From: Gemmatales bacterium
Lineage (GTDB): Bacteria; Planctomycetota; Planctomycetia; Gemmatales; Gemmataceae
Assembly: GCA_026004675.1 (NCBI GenBank)
Contig: BPJP01000004.1
Span: 248,001 to 312,000, forward strand
Direction of reading: 5' to 3'
DNA: 64,000 nt
Shown here: positions 1 through 10,374 of the stretch, one piece after another
Position numbering within the stretch: the first letter of the stretch is position 1
Layout: each line of letters starts with the position of its first letter
Translations under genes and position numbers: made by a program
Notes under the pieces: model-generated
Told to the model about the DNA's origin: nothing
Seen by the model: the letters and a program-made list of their open reading frames with translations, nothing else
The model's database searches: none

Positions 1-1
1 G

Positions 2-76
2 CTAACCATTGATGAACGCGGTAGCTGCAAACCTGTTTACGTTTCCGAGTTGCACGAGGCGCTAAAAACCGGTTGA
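2..76 (+). CDS. C-terminal fragment of an unidentified protein
   Basis: An open frame enters from the left edge and ends at a TGA at 74-76. It encodes about 24 residues ending in HEALKTG. No domain can be recognised in so short a tail. It is the only frame here that runs into the window edge with a protein-like composition. Function unknown. Confidence 0.4.
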   Translation, partial: LTIDERGSCKPVYVSELHEALKTG

Positions 77-165
77 ATAAATTTCGTTATAGCAGGTCTG
101 TGCGCCGCCACCCACCAGTTGCCCAATGCGGCGTCTCAGTCGTCTTCCAAGATAGAAGCGACGTT

Positions 166-3100
166 ATGATTCGCGTTCACTGTCAACATTGCGACAAATC
201 CCTGAAACTCTACAAACAGATCGCGCCGGGCAAACGGATCCGGTGCCCGAGTTGTGGCGGTGTCATCACGATTCCCGATACTGCTTCCGGAGAGCAAAAG
301 GAACTGGCCGATTTCCCATCGGCGATGCTTTCTTCGTCGCGACGCCGGACCAGAGCTCCGGCTGGTTGGATCTTGTCGTTGGGAATTGTGCTGCTGGTTG
401 GCTTCGCCGCGGGTGCTGCGTGCATGCTGTTGCTAAGGTCTGGCTCGCCGATTCAAGATGCGGAAAAAAAGCTCGCGTCACTGCCGCAAAAGAGTCATGC
501 CCCGTCAGGCACATCAAGGCTTAAAACGGACTCGATGTCCAAGTCAGAGCCGCCGCCGAAAAAAAACCGCCGGCAAGCCATTCCCACCCAAGCCACCGAA
601 AAAGGAACCAGTTTCGCCGCCGAAACCGAAGCCTGAGCGGGAATGGATCGACATTCCCGAAGATGTGCGCCTGTGGCCGGTGGTCAACGCCCGCGGACAC
701 GTTGCACTGGTTCGCCGCGCTTTGTTTCTCCCCGATGGCAAACGCGTTCTCACTGCCTCATATGACAAAACGGTTCGCATTTGGGATGTGGAAACCGGAG
801 AACCGTTGACCACATTCCGTCTGCCTGTGGGTCCCAATGCCGAAGGAATGATCCTTGCCGCAGACGTATCCCCCGACGGCAAACGGCTGGCAGTCGCCGG
901 CGTACCATTTGGCATGGGCAAATATGGGCTGCTTGTCCATATCGTCGATATGGAACAGGGACGCGTGGAAAAGACGCTGCGCGGCCATACGAACATCGTC
1001 AACAGTGTCGATTTCTCGGACGACGGTAAACTTCTGGCCACGTGCAGCAGCGACAAAACGGCCCTGATTTTCGATACCCAGACGTGGCGGTTGCTGCACA
1101 CACTTGAAGGCCACGCCAAAGAGGTGCGCGACGTCCGTTTCGCTCCCGATGGCAAACACCTGGCCACGGCTTCGTTCGACAAGACCGCACGAATCTGGTC
1201 GGTGGAAAACGGCAAAATGCTGCACGAACTGGTCGGTCACGCTGATGCATGCGTCGCTGTGACATGGAGCTTTAGTAGCAAACTTCTGGTCACAGGCAGC
1301 ACCGACGGGGAAATCCGCCTCTGGACTGCGGACGGACAGCTGCGGAAAACATTTCGGCCTTTTCAAGGCAATGGCGCCCAACTGACTTCTGTCAAGTTCG
1401 CGCCCGACGGCCAGCGTGTCCTCTACACCGGGAATGCCGAGAAAAATCTCGCCGGCATTCTTGACCTCGTGGACGGCGAGACGAAGGTTCGCTTTGAACA
1501 ACACACCAATACGATTGTGGACGGCCAATTTTCGCCGGACGGGCAGTTAGCTGTCTCCACCGGCGGCAACGACCACGAAACCTTCATCTGGAAAACCGAC
1601 GATGGCTCCCTCGTGCAAAAACTGCAAAGCGCCACCCGGACTATCTGGGGCACCGGCTGGGGGCCGGATGGTAAAACCATCGCCTGGGGACACGTCAATC
1701 TCGGCAATCTCGTTAAGGCGACGACCCAACTCGAATACACCTTGAATCTCGAATCGTTGGAGTTCGGCCCGCTGCCCAAAGATGGGGACACTTTCCATCG
1801 CGCGGTCCTCGAGCGGAATGGCTACAGTCTCGATATAATCGACTATAGCAAATTGAACATTTCTAAAAATGGCACACTTCTACATACGATCACACCGAAG
1901 AATCCCGGCGATCGCATCTATTGCGCGTCGATGGTCGACGACAAACACGCTGTCGTCGGCGGCATGATGAAGATGTTTCTTCTCGATGTCGAAAGCGGCA
2001 AGGCGGTTCGCCAATACACCGATTACCATGGTTTGGTCCTCGCAGTTTCTCCGTCGCCGGACGGGAAGTATTTTTTGTCGGGTGGAACCGAGCAAGTTTT
2101 GCGGATTTGGCATCCGGAGCGGACGACGCCGTTGTTGTCGATCCTGGTCGCCGATCGTGATTGGGTCGCCTGGACCGGGGAGGGATATTATGCCGCTTCT
2201 CCCAACGGGGAACGCATGATCGGCTGGCAAGTCAACCACGGTCCCGACAGACTGGCCACTTTCTATCCCGCCGTGCGGTTCGAACGAACGTTTCATCGAC
2301 CGGAAGTGATACGTCAGTTGTTGCCGAGCGGTACCTTGGATCAAGCCCTGTTATCGGCGAAGGTCCCGCGCCGACGCTTGAACGATGTCGTGCCGCCCCT
2401 CGTGGAAATCGTCCAACCGGATCCGGGCATGACTTTTGCTGCCGACACGATCGAACTCCGCGCCAGGGCGAAAAACGTGCGCAGCGAGCCAGTGACGGGA
2501 CTTCGGCTGCTTGTTGATGGTCGTCCTTACCCAGGCGCGAACATCATCTTCGCCAATCCGCAACCGGGTGAAGTGGCCGGCAACTGGCATGTCACTTTGC
2601 CACAAGGACGACATCAGTTGGCGGTGCAAGCCGAGAGTGCATCGAGTGTCTCATTATCTCGAGTCGTTCAAGTAACGCGACGAGTCGAAGAAAAAGATAC
2701 TGCGGGTAAACTATATGTTCTCGCAGTGGGCATTGCCGACTATGGAGGGGTACAGAAATTTCCGTTTGCCGCCGAGGACGCCAGGAAAATCGCCGAAAGC
2801 TTCGAAAAACACTCGCCAGGCGTGTTTGCTGCCGTCGAAACCAAAGTGTTGACCAACGACTCGGCGACACGTAAGGGTATGCTGGCAGGATTGGAATGGC
2901 TTCGAGACAAGGCGACGACAAAAGACACCGCAGTCTTTTTCTTCGCCGGCGGCGGGCAACAAGTCAAGAGCAGGCTCTATTTGTTGCCAGTCGATGCCAG
3001 CGAAAAGAAGCTGATCGACACTGCCGTCGCCGATGACGAAGTCCAAGCGATGTTGGCGCAAACAAGTGGCCGGCTTTTGGTTCTGCTCGACGTTCGGCAG

Positions 3101-3433
3101 ATAGGCGTCGCTAACGAAGCGCCGATCGGTTTGACCGATCGGTGGGTCCGCCGCTTGATTTCTTCCGAATGCGGAGCGATTGTTTTCGCCTCGGCGCAGG
3201 GGCGGGAGTCTCCCCACGATAGCCCTGATGTCAAGCACGGGAGTTTCGCCTTTAGCATAATCGAAGGACTATCCGGACTGGCGGATGTGAATCGCGACCG
3301 AATCGTTCATCTGCATGAACTTGCTTTTTACTCCAGCCCGCGAACGAGTCAGTTGACCGGCGGCAAGCAACACCCGATTTTTGCTCGCCCAGAGTGGTTT
3401 CGTTCTTTTCCGCTGACCAAAGTGGAGCAATGA
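166..3433 (+). CDS. Zinc-ribbon / TM / WD40 / caspase-fold protein (frameshifted, inactive caspase)
   Basis: Probable membrane-anchored sensor or scaffold. From the ATG at 166 the protein begins with a small zinc ribbon (CQHC and CPSC, residues about 6-34), then a transmembrane helix (about 67-91) and a Pro/Lys-rich linker. About eight WD40 blades follow (residues about 178-664, repeated DGK..T.S.DKT.RIW pattern), then a beta-rich spacer, then a C14 caspase-like domain (about 845-1088). The linker is split by a frame change at an A8 run (559-566); removing one A gives one 1088-residue protein with a continuous PPKPPKK-type linker. In the caspase fold the catalytic His is replaced by Gly (FAGGGQ, codon 2951-2953) and the catalytic Cys by Arg (DVRQ, codon 3095-3097), so proteolysis is unlikely. 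The real start could instead lie further upstream at 73 (TTG). A WD40 plus caspase layout is common in planctomycetes; the partner is unknown. Confidence 0.8.
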
Positions 3434-3471
3434 TCTTATGTCGAGCGCCGCTGCAGCATGATTTCGGCGTT

Positions 3472-4584
3472 TTAGCCGCAAATCTTTCGCATGAGGGATT
3501 CGAGCGCGAGCTGGCGATGTTGGTCAAGAAAGCTGGCAGCGGCATAACAGCCGACCAGGCACACCAGGGCCAGTCCCAAGGCAGTGGGAGTGCCCAGAGC
3601 GCGTCGCCAGAAAAACGTCGCCTCGTGACCGGATAACCATCCGTATGCCCATAGGGGCCACAAATGCATCATCTGATGCAGAACATACAAAGTAAGCGAG
3701 TACATCCCAAAGCGCTGCAAGATGCGCACGGGAAGCAGGGTTCCCAGCACGTCCGCGCGTCCATCGACAAAACGATGCAACAGGACGAATGCCGCCAGTG
3801 AGAGCCCGAGCGTGCCGGCGATGTATTCCGTGGTGGGCGGGTACATCGAATAGCCGCTGGCGAAAAGCCTGCCGACCGCATGAGGGGAACCCGGTGCCAG
3901 CGCGATGCCCAGTGCGGCAATCGCCATCAATCCGGCCGCGGCAACCAGCAGCGACCAGCCGGTATAAGCGGAGGTGGATTCGAAGACGAGAGCACCAACG
4001 ATAAACCCGCTGATGGGAAAAATCAGCCAGGGGAACAATGGGAAAAAACCGTTTGCGACAAATCCAAAGGCAATATCACGGATCGTGAAATCGTAGGAGT
4101 ATGATTGTTCTTCGTACCAGTAGGCGGCATAATCGCCGACGATTCGAAGAGGAGGACTCAACAACAAGATCATGACGCCAGCAAGTGCGAGGATCGAGAG
4201 GGGAAGACGTCGGCCAAAAGCCAGGATGACCAGAGCAGATCCGATCAATGTGAGGATATCCCAATTGAAAACGCCTTCAGGCAGCCATAGGAGAAAATTG
4301 AACACCAGACCCGCCACGAAAAGAAAACAACCGCGGAGAATGCTTTTTTTCGTGATCGCTTGGTCGCTTTGATCGGCCTGGTCTTGCTTGCGAAGCCACA
4401 GATAGTAACTGATTCCCGAAACAAACGTGAAAAGTGGCGCCGAGATCGTTCCCAAAATCGTTTCCGATATAAAGTCGACACAGGCCGTGCTGTCGTCATG
4501 CCGCGAGAGATTGTCGACGAAATGCACCTGAATCATCAGGATGACAGCGATGCCACGCAACAAGTCGAGCGATAAGTAGCGCAC
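3472..4584 (-). CDS. Heparan-glucosaminide N-acetyltransferase-like (DUF1624) integral membrane protein
   Basis: A 370-residue multi-pass membrane protein. It opens with YLSLDLLRGIAVI and a following H in the first helix, the signature of the DUF1624/acyltransferase group that acetylates sugars across a membrane; substrate here is unknown. About ten hydrophobic segments fill the rest. The GTG start at 4584 overlaps the TAG of the upstream gene by one base, which decides the start over a longer open frame reaching 4659 and indicates translational coupling. It is the last gene of the sigma-factor-led cluster on the minus strand and converges with the WD40/caspase gene across 38 bases. Confidence 0.7.
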   Translation of the reverse strand: MRYLSLDLLRGIAVILMIQVHFVDNLSRHDDSTACVDFISETILGTISAPLFTFVSGISYYLWLRKQDQADQSDQAITKKSILRGCFLFVAGLVFNFLLWLPEGVFNWDILTLIGSALVILAFGRRLPLSILALAGVMILLLSPPLRIVGDYAAYWYEEQSYSYDFTIRDIAFGFVANGFFPLFPWLIFPISGFIVGALVFESTSAYTGWSLLVAAAGLMAIAALGIALAPGSPHAVGRLFASGYSMYPPTTEYIAGTLGLSLAAFVLLHRFVDGRADVLGTLLPVRILQRFGMYSLTLYVLHQMMHLWPLWAYGWLSGHEATFFWRRALGTPTALGLALVCLVGCYAAASFLDQHRQLALESLMRKICG

Positions 4585-5399
4585 TACACATCCACGGTCC
4601 AAAGGACTTCGATCAACAAGAGCAGGGTTTCGCTGGCCAAAAGGATGATGATCGCCCATTCCAGAGCGTTGGCCTTGGCGGCGATACGCGTTTCGCTTAG
4701 CCGCTGACTGGTCATGTCGTAGATGCGTTCAAAGACATCGCATTGGCGTTCAAGCGTTTCGATGCGATCTTCGGTGCGGAGTTTTTCACGCAGCCGTTCC
4801 CCAAGTTGGCTGGCAAGCGACGCGAGAAAAGTTGTCGGGCGGCGCAGATGCGGTGCCAGCCGTTCCAGGCGAGCGCGGCGGAGCAAAGCCTGTCGCACAC
4901 GTTGCTCGATCGCTCTCGCATGTTTAAGGTCCTTGTTGCCGATGTCGCAGGTAAGGCGCGAGTCCAACTCGAGTTGAGACCAGCTGTCCGCAGTCTCTCT
5001 TTCCAGTTCTCGCAGTTGGCTTTCGTAGAAACTGAATTCGACGACGGCCGCCAAAATCGCTTCCATGCGATCGGGTGCGGTTTGAATGGCCGCCCGTCCC
5101 GGACGCCACACCAAAGAAACGCCATGCAACTTCGTTGTCAGTGCCGCCGGTGCACATTCAGACAAAGAATGGTTGACCCAACGAACGAGTCCATCGATCA
5201 GGCCTGGATTATCCGGTTCGGGAACAGTGAGCACGTCCAGCGAATTCGCCTGTTGCGTTTCGGGAACGACTGTATCAGGGCCAGTCACGTCAACAACAGC
5301 GCGGCAAGGAAATGGGTCGCGAAAACTCATCAAGACGGTGGCAGGCCCTCCGTCGTTTTCTATGAATCGAATTTTGTAGATGGCCCACGAAGCAGGCAT
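4584..5399 (-). CDS. RMD1/DUF155-like membrane-anchored protein
   Basis: A 271-residue protein. The N-terminal half is mixed alpha/beta; residues about 130-235 are charged and coiled-coil-like. The end reads LEWAIIILLASETLLLLIE, a single C-terminal transmembrane helix preceded by a helical stretch. The order (soluble domain, helix pair, LEW..III..E tail anchor) matches the RMD1/YagE (DUF155) family, whose molecular role is poorly defined in bacteria. The assignment rests mainly on the C-terminal third. It lies 27 bases after the amine oxidase and is coupled to the acyltransferase by a 1-base stop/start overlap. Confidence 0.5.
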   Translation of the reverse strand: MPASWAIYKIRFIENDGGPATVLMSFRDPFPCRAVVDVTGPDTVVPETQQANSLDVLTVPEPDNPGLIDGLVRWVNHSLSECAPAALTTKLHGVSLVWRPGRAAIQTAPDRMEAILAAVVEFSFYESQLRELERETADSWSQLELDSRLTCDIGNKDLKHARAIEQRVRQALLRRARLERLAPHLRRPTTFLASLASQLGERLREKLRTEDRIETLERQCDVFERIYDMTSQRLSETRIAAKANALEWAIIILLASETLLLLIEVLWTVDV

Positions 5400-5426
5400 A
5401 CGTCGTCTCGAAAAATGAAACTGCCA

Positions 5427-6898
5427 CTAACATCGGCTCAAGATAGTTGACTGTGTCGATTCTGCCGTCGATCGGTTCGTCTTCCCATTCTGGCACCGAT
5501 GCCGATATTTTCGCTCTTTGCGGTGGTCCGTGGCGTTGTTGAAATCGGCATGTTCCAGTTCGGCGACCAGCCAATCGGTCGCGAAGTCGGCTGAATCGAG
5601 CACGCCGTTCAACGTCGAATCGAAGAGATAATCGCCCACTACAAGGAGATTTGGGTGTTCCTTCGGTTCCGGCACGTGACGGGTGTCGAGGTCAAGGGCA
5701 GGCGCGCCACCAGGCAGACCGTTGACTGCGAACGGCCAACGATGAACTCGGCCTTCCAGGTAGAACCTGGCTCCATGTTTCAAAAAAGAAGGTAACGACG
5801 AAAGCATCGATTCGATGAGGTCTTCGTCGCTTCGTCGACTCAATTCCAAAGCGGGTTTGCCGCCCAGCAACCAGCCCAATACGCCGAACGTATCACACCC
5901 GTTCCGGGACGATTCGTCATATAAGCAACAACCGCCAAATGCGTCGAGCATCGTATAGGAATCGTGCAGCCGATCGCGCCAAAAAGGGCATTCGAAAAGC
6001 ATGGTCACGCGCAGATAGTGGGCGGGAAAATTGTAGCGCTGGTGGTGCTCTTTCATTGCCGCCGACAACCGGCTGCCTCGCCAGTCGATCCGTGGTATCA
6101 AGTTATTGGGAAGAGCGACGATGACAAAGTCGAAGCTGTCTTTGAAGATTTGCCCAGCGCGGCGAGAGACGATTTGCAGTCGGCTGTCGGCGGACTTTTC
6201 CACCCGGATGACGGGCTGGCGAAGTCGAACGGTGGCATCGATACGTCGGGATAATTCTTCTGGTAAGCGCTCGTTGCCGCCGACGATGGAATAGAGCTTC
6301 ATGTAGGCGGAATCATTCATCAAGTAGTTTTGCAGACCGTAGGTGCCATTGGTCTTGTGCGGCTCGGTGGCCAAATCGCTGTGAACGAGCGTTTCGAGGT
6401 AGCGGCGTGCCGATTCATTGCCGATGCGAGACAACAGAGTGCGAAAGCTTTTGCGAAAAACTGGATCGCCGTTGGTGTGCTGGCAATCGGATTCGTAGTA
6501 CTCCGTGGCAGTCATCCAGTCCTTGGCGTCGCGGTCGAAATTGGCCAGAGCCTGCCAGGCAGCTTCGCCCAGGTGCTTCCGTATGTCGTCGCTGCTAGCC
6601 ACGATGCGGTTGTCGAGGATCACACTGTTGCCCCCCCATCGGCTGGATGGGCAGTCCCAACTCTTCGATCAAATCGCGAAGGGGGTCCTCGCCGACATCG
6701 GAATAGTCATAGATTTCAGCCGCACCTGCCTCGTAAGACGCCGGTACGAGGGAAAACTGTTCCGTGCGGATTTTACCACCGAGACGCGAACTGGCCTCGA
6801 AGATCGTCGTCAAATAGGGACGCGTCGCTTTTTTTTTGCAAAAGGTAGGCGGACATCAGCCCGCCAGGTCCTCCGCCAATGATGCCAATGTTCCACAT
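5427..6898 (-). CDS. FAD-dependent amine oxidase / NAD(P)-binding oxidoreductase (two frameshifts)
   Basis: Flavoprotein of the amine oxidase superfamily. The ATG at 6898 starts a Rossmann motif (IGIIGGGPGGL), followed by the second conserved block FEASSRLGGKIRTE, and near the C-terminus the FAD-closing block NLLVVGDYLFDSTLNGVLDSA. The frame is broken twice: at an A9 run (minus strand, 6829-6837) and at a G7 run (6631-6637). Removing one base at each gives a single 489-residue protein with conserved motifs in order. It starts 21 bases after the anti-sigma stop, so it is probably co-transcribed. Substrate unknown; planctomycete relatives are often annotated as protoporphyrinogen-oxidase-like or flavin monoamine oxidases. 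The two breaks may be sequencing errors. Confidence 0.7.
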
Positions 6899-6919
6899 TG
6901 CGTTTGCGATCCTAGTGGT

Positions 6920-8161
6920 TTAGCGCTTTTTGCGCAAGCCCGGCGGTAAAAACGGGGGTCCTTTTCCTTTTTGTTTGCCACCGTTGGGTTGTTGACGGCC
7001 TGCAGGCCGGCCGCGTTGAGTCGCTTCCAAAGCCCGCTGCAAGCCGAATTGGGCGCTCTTTGGAGCCCGTTCGAGATTCTGCTGCAATACTTCTTTTGCC
7101 TTGTTTGCTTTTTGCTTTAGCTCTTCGAATCTCCGCCTGCTGGGTATGTCAATCTTTTCGGGTTCGACGCGACTCAGGTTTTCTTCGATACCGATGAGAG
7201 TGACATCGGAAAGAAATGCACCCAATTCTGATGCCATTTCGGCGTCACCTTCTGCCGAAGCCTGGAGAATCCAACGCACCAAGGAATCGGCGACGTCCGA
7301 ACAATGTTCGGCGCGGAGTAATGGGTCTTCTTCATTGGCCAACAGCAGGCCGTGATAAACGAGTGTGGTGACGATTTCGGGTGAAGAAGAGATGTTCAAC
7401 GGTTCGGCTGGGGCAGCTTCACGCAGCCGGCTCTGAGCCGCTTTGGCTGACTCTTGCATCGTTGTGATGATGCTTGCCACAGCGGGGACTGCTTGTTCGG
7501 CCAAAGGCCCTAATCGGTGTTGTGTTTGTTGCAACTGTCTCGCAATAGGTCCGACGACAGTTTGCCTGTCAGCGGCCGGCAAGACGAAAGCCCGGCCGAC
7601 TACTCCATGACGTACCACGGAGTCATACAGCGATGCGATTCGGACAAGATCATTAACCCGGCTGTCCTGTGCCGCTTTTTCTGCCTCCAAGCGCAAGTCA
7701 TCCGCAAGTTGGCTGAGGGTCTGCAATTGTTTGTGTGGGTCCGTCGTCCTTGCCAATGCCAGGTGATGTTCAAGGATCTTCTTCATAAAATCCGTCTCAT
7801 CGCTGACATGAGAGCGAGGTGGCACGGACCCGGCAGGCTGCTGCAGATTGCGCACCAGCCAACCAAAGGTGAAACTCAGCAAGATCGCTGCTGCCAGACC
7901 GGCCACGGCCGCGTACCTTGACACACTGGTTCGACGCGAGGGGCGTTGTTGCCGTGTCGAATCCAGCTTTTGCAGCATCGCTGCTCGTTTTTGCGAATTG
8001 TCGCTGGTCGGCAATTGCGCGAATAATTCGTTCAGCAAGTCGAGCTGCTGTTTTTCCGACCGGCAAATCTGGCACGTATCGAGATGCCTGCGCAATTCGT
8101 CCGGCAGGACCTCAGACGATTTCATTCCGAGCAGCCAAGTTTGAACCGCGGAACATTTCAT
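6920..8161 (-). CDS. Anti-sigma factor with ZAS-type zinc finger
   Basis: A 413-residue regulator of the sigma factor encoded just upstream. The N-terminus holds H26-x3-C30-x2-C33 (RRHLDTCQIC), the zinc-binding anti-sigma signature. One transmembrane helix follows at about 83-103 (VAGLAAAILLSFTFGWLV), then a mostly helical region of about 290 residues and a Gly/Pro/Lys-rich tail. The start is fixed by an ATGA overlap with the sigma-factor stop (ATG 8161-8159, TGA 8160-8158). This is the classic coupled ECF sigma/anti-sigma pair: the N-terminus would hold the sigma factor in the cytoplasm and the large outer region would sense a signal. The C-terminal region belongs to no family I recognise. 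Confidence 0.85.
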   Translation of the reverse strand: MKCSAVQTWLLGMKSSEVLPDELRRHLDTCQICRSEKQQLDLLNELFAQLPTSDNSQKRAAMLQKLDSTRQQRPSRRTSVSRYAAVAGLAAAILLSFTFGWLVRNLQQPAGSVPPRSHVSDETDFMKKILEHHLALARTTDPHKQLQTLSQLADDLRLEAEKAAQDSRVNDLVRIASLYDSVVRHGVVGRAFVLPAADRQTVVGPIARQLQQTQHRLGPLAEQAVPAVASIITTMQESAKAAQSRLREAAPAEPLNISSSPEIVTTLVYHGLLLANEEDPLLRAEHCSDVADSLVRWILQASAEGDAEMASELGAFLSDVTLIGIEENLSRVEPEKIDIPSRRRFEELKQKANKAKEVLQQNLERAPKSAQFGLQRALEATQRGRPAGRQQPNGGKQKGKGPPFLPPGLRKKR

Positions 8162-8703
8162 GACACGTGCTGTTCCAAATAAGGCTTCAACTCGCTCAAG
8201 AGGAATCGCCGCGCTTTGCAAACCCGCCAGCGCGCCGTTACCTCCGTGGTCCCCAAAACCTCGGCAATTTCGTGATACGACATGTCTTCGTACGTCCAGA
8301 GCAAAAATGCCGCCCGGTAATGTTCGGGAAGTCGGCGGCAGGCCGATTCCAGCAAGAGGCGGGTTTCCTCCTCTAACGCCGCTCCTTCTGGACTTGCAAT
8401 TGGGCTGGCGATTGTCTCCGGCAACTTTTCTTCGTCACGACCCCGCCTTTTAGCTTGCAAAAAACAATTACGAGCGATCGCAAACAACCACGATCGGAAC
8501 CGGCTCCCTTCCGCCAGTGTTGGCAAAGCAGACCAGGCCTTCAGGAATGCTTCTTGCGTCAAGTCTTCGGCAAGGTGCGGATGATCCGACAGCCGAAACA
8601 ACCAGCGGTAGACTTTCGGCCAATAGGCTTCCGCCAAGGCCGCAAACGCTTGCTGCCTTCCGTTCTGGGCTTCCCAAACCAGTTTCGATTCATCCGGGTG
8701 CAT
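8158..8703 (-). CDS. ECF-type RNA polymerase sigma factor
   Basis: A 181-residue sigma-70 family protein with only regions 2 and 4. Region 2 shows LAEDLTQEAFLKAW and the -10 recognition segment RFRSWLFAIARN; region 4 has a helix-turn-helix ending MSYHEIAEVLGTTEVTARWR. It heads a minus-strand cluster with its cognate anti-sigma factor, the amine oxidase, the RMD1-like protein and the acyltransferase, so those are likely in its regulon by autoregulation. Its promoter must lie in the 212-base spacer shared with the divergent xylA. Confidence 0.92.
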   Translation of the reverse strand: MHPDESKLVWEAQNGRQQAFAALAEAYWPKVYRWLFRLSDHPHLAEDLTQEAFLKAWSALPTLAEGSRFRSWLFAIARNCFLQAKRRGRDEEKLPETIASPIASPEGAALEEETRLLLESACRRLPEHYRAAFLLWTYEDMSYHEIAEVLGTTEVTARWRVCKARRFLLSELKPYLEQHVS

Positions 8704-8915
8704 TCACCCACTCGCCTCTAATTGGGGAGATGCATTTCGGAGCAATTTGTTGGTAGAATTTGTTTCGCAGGTAAAAGAATTTGTAGTCTCCCTCACATCG
8801 GCGCTCTCCCGGCCAGCGGTAGCGCGGTAGCACATTGGCGATGGGCGGGCTTGTCGGTAATCTTATCCACTATCACGACCAATTGTTGTGCGTTTTCCCA
8901 AGAATAGGTGTTGCC

Positions 8916-10229
8916 ATGGCGTTTTTTCCCGAAGTCGACAAGATCAAGTACGAGGGACCCGAATCGAAGAATCCACTTAGCTTCAGGCATTACAACCCCG
9001 ACGAAGTGGTCGAAGGTAAAACCATGCGCGAGCACCTCCGCTTCGCCGTTTGCTACTGGCATACGATGCGGAACATGGGCGGGGATCCTTTTGGTCCGGG
9101 GTGTGCGATCCGGCCTTGGGAAGATGGCACCGACTCGGTTGACATGGCCATCAAACGCGTTCGCGTCGCCTTCGAATTCATGGAGAAACTGGGCAGCCCA
9201 TTCTATTGCTTTCATGATCGTGACGTCGCTCCCGAAGGCGCCAACCTGAAGGAAACGAATGCTAACCTCGACAAGGTCGTCAAGGTCTTGAAAGAGGAAC
9301 AGCAGCGCACGGGGATTCGGCTGTTGTGGGGGACGGCGAACCTGTTCAGCAATCCACGCTACGTGCACGGAGCCGCCACCAGCTGCAACGCCGACGTGTT
9401 TGCCTATGCAGCCGCCCAGGTGAAAAAATGCCTCGAGGTGACCAAGGAACTCGGCGGTCAGAATTATGTCTTCTGGGGAGGGCGCGAAGGCTACATGAAT
9501 TTGTTCAATACCGACATGAAACGGGAGTTGGACCATCTCGCCAGGTTCTTCCACCTCGCCGTCGAGTACAAAAAGAAGATCGGCTTCGAAGGCCAATTCC
9601 TCATCGAGCCTAAACCGAAAGAGCCGACCAAACATCAGTACGACTACGACGTGGCCGCCGTTGTCGCGTTTCTGCGAAGTTACGATTTGGTGGAGCACTT
9701 CAAACTGAACGTCGAAACCAATCATGCGACCCTGGCAGGGCACACCATGATGCACGAACTGGCCTACGCTTCCGCCCATGGGTTGCTAGGTTCCATTGAC
9801 GCCAATCGTGGCGATCTTCTGCTAGGCTGGGACACGGACCAGTTCCCCACGGATTTGTATCTCACCACGGAATGTATGCTGGTGATCCTCGGGCAAGGGG
9901 GCTTGGCTCCCGGCGGTATCAACTTCGACGCCAAGGTCAGGCGGGAAAGTTTCGAGCCGATCGACCTGTTCCATGCCCACATCGGCGGCATGGATGCATT
10001 CGCACAGGGGCTGAAGATTGCCGCCAAAATTCGCGCCGACAAGGTTCTCAGCGATTTCGTCACCCAGCGCTATCGTTCCTGGGACACAGGCATCGGGCAG
10101 CAGATCGAGCAGGGCAAAGTCGGTTTCGAAGAATTGGAACAATACATGCTCGAAAAAGGAAATCCCGATGCCAATGTTTCCGGACGACAGGAAATGCTGG
10201 AAAACATCGTCAACCGCTACTTGCGTTGA
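8916..10229 (+). CDS. xylA: Xylose isomerase
   Basis: Converts D-xylose to D-xylulose (and glucose to fructose) in the cytoplasm. The 437-residue length from the ATG at 8916 ([14 protein letters not shown]) fits the long class II enzymes. Visible motifs are the catalytic His in [22 protein letters not shown], the metal-binding [14 protein letters not shown] block, [12 protein letters not shown] and DANRGD. An in-frame codon at 8835 would add 27 residues with no family similarity. No xylulokinase or xylose transporter is adjacent, but the product feeds the pentose phosphate pathway encoded at 33-37 kb. Confidence 0.96.
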   Translation: MAFFPEVDKIKYEGPESKNPLSFRHYNPDEVVEGKTMREHLRFAVCYWHTMRNMGGDPFGPGCAIRPWEDGTDSVDMAIKRVRVAFEFMEKLGSPFYCFHDRDVAPEGANLKETNANLDKVVKVLKEEQQRTGIRLLWGTANLFSNPRYVHGAATSCNADVFAYAAAQVKKCLEVTKELGGQNYVFWGGREGYMNLFNTDMKRELDHLARFFHLAVEYKKKIGFEGQFLIEPKPKEPTKHQYDYDVAAVVAFLRSYDLVEHFKLNVETNHATLAGHTMMHELAYASAHGLLGSIDANRGDLLLGWDTDQFPTDLYLTTECMLVILGQGGLAPGGINFDAKVRRESFEPIDLFHAHIGGMDAFAQGLKIAAKIRADKVLSDFVTQRYRSWDTGIGQQIEQGKVGFEELEQYMLEKGNPDANVSGRQEMLENIVNRYLR

Positions 10230-10241
10230 CGACTCGGCACC

Positions 10242-10279
10242 AGTGAGCCTGGCTCGGGAAGGGGAAAAATCGGCTCACT
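10242..10279. other. Inverted repeat after xylA
   Basis: AGTGAGCC at 10242-10249 is matched by GGCTCACT at 10272-10279, with a 22-base loop. It starts 12 bases after the xylA stop. There is no T run after it, so it could be a processing or weak termination structure rather than a standard terminator. Confidence 0.35.
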
Positions 10280-10374
10280 GAGTAAGCCAGCAAGCTACCT
10301 CTGCGCGTGTGCTGGCGCTATAATTGGGATAGCCTTCCTGCAACCGCTCACACGCCATCCGACGAGGGTATCGT

